Positions 23,157 through 23,220 of a DNA stretch of 23,220 nt are shown one piece after another. Under the pieces are notes generated by a model that saw only the letters and a list, made by a program, of their open reading frames with translations, was not told the origin of the DNA and ran no database searches. The DNA is taken from contig NZ_JOGO01000087.1 in NCBI RefSeq assembly GCF_000719475.1, forward strand, positions 1 to 23,220, written 5' to 3'. The DNA comes from Streptomyces sp. NRRL F-5630. GTDB lineage: Bacteria; Actinomycetota; Actinomycetes; Streptomycetales; Streptomycetaceae. The number at the start of each line of letters is the position of its first letter. Within the stretch, counting starts at the first letter, position 1. A program made the translations under genes and the position numbers.

Positions 23157-23220
23157 ACCGGAGACGCTACGGCACCGGGGGGCCCACTGGAAGGGGGGAA
23201 CGGAGGGGTGGGGTCCGGAT

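Overview
The window is about 23 kb of very GC-rich DNA with strongly GC-biased third codon positions, GTG starts and several leaderless-looking starts. Gene content and order (terD, arfB, cdgB, nagA-nagK, otsB/otsA, a threonine-synthase-like gene with a MoaD/ThiS-like gene, a cold-shock gene, a solo groEL2) match what I remember of the Streptomyces chromosome core, roughly the S. coelicolor SCO4277-SCO4296 neighbourhood. I read it as a conserved, mostly housekeeping segment of a Streptomyces chromosome. There is no intact mobile element, tRNA, rRNA or CRISPR array.

Layout. 1-3.6 kb: a GNAT acetyltransferase (-), a prephenate dehydratase of an unusual type (+), terD (-), arfB (+) and a flavin reductase (-). 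3.55-3.63 kb: an 80-bp inverted-repeat element resembling a MITE. 3.6-7.2 kb: a regulatory region with a near-perfect 20-bp palindrome, then the diguanylate cyclase gene cdgB, whose GGDEF domain is split by a repeat-rich insert, then a membrane-anchored carbohydrate-binding protein. 7.2-10.5 kb (-): a PfkB sugar kinase and the coupled amino-sugar genes nagK-nagA, with a DasR (dre) box and a perfect ParB site (parS) at the nagK start. 10.5-14.4 kb: a DUF3263 protein, the convergent pair otsB/otsA (trehalose), and a GpgS-type glycosyltransferase.

14.65-16.5 kb is the most interesting part. A canonical SAM-I (S-box) riboswitch precedes a threonine-synthase-like PLP enzyme and a CysO-like sulfur-carrier protein ending in Gly-Gly-Cys. 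SAM control and the carrier argue for sulfur-carrier-dependent homocysteine (methionine) synthesis from O-phosphohomoserine. I recall such a route described in Streptomyces as MetM/MetO, so the likely error is a 'threonine synthase' annotation.

16.5-19.4 kb: a cold-shock protein and groEL2, the latter behind a ladder of four CIRCE half-sites at exact 18-bp spacing. 19.5-23.2 kb: a LuxR-type regulator with its own upstream palindrome, an XRE/MmyB-type regulator downstream of an SDR oxidoreductase (-), G-rich 27-bp repeats between those two, and a small two-helix membrane protein (-).

The common threads are nutrient and stress sensing: c-di-GMP, GlcNAc catabolism under DasR, trehalose and glucosylglycerate solutes, SAM-controlled methionine supply, and heat and cold stress. 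Assignments rest on sequence reading and recalled family knowledge; no database search was run.
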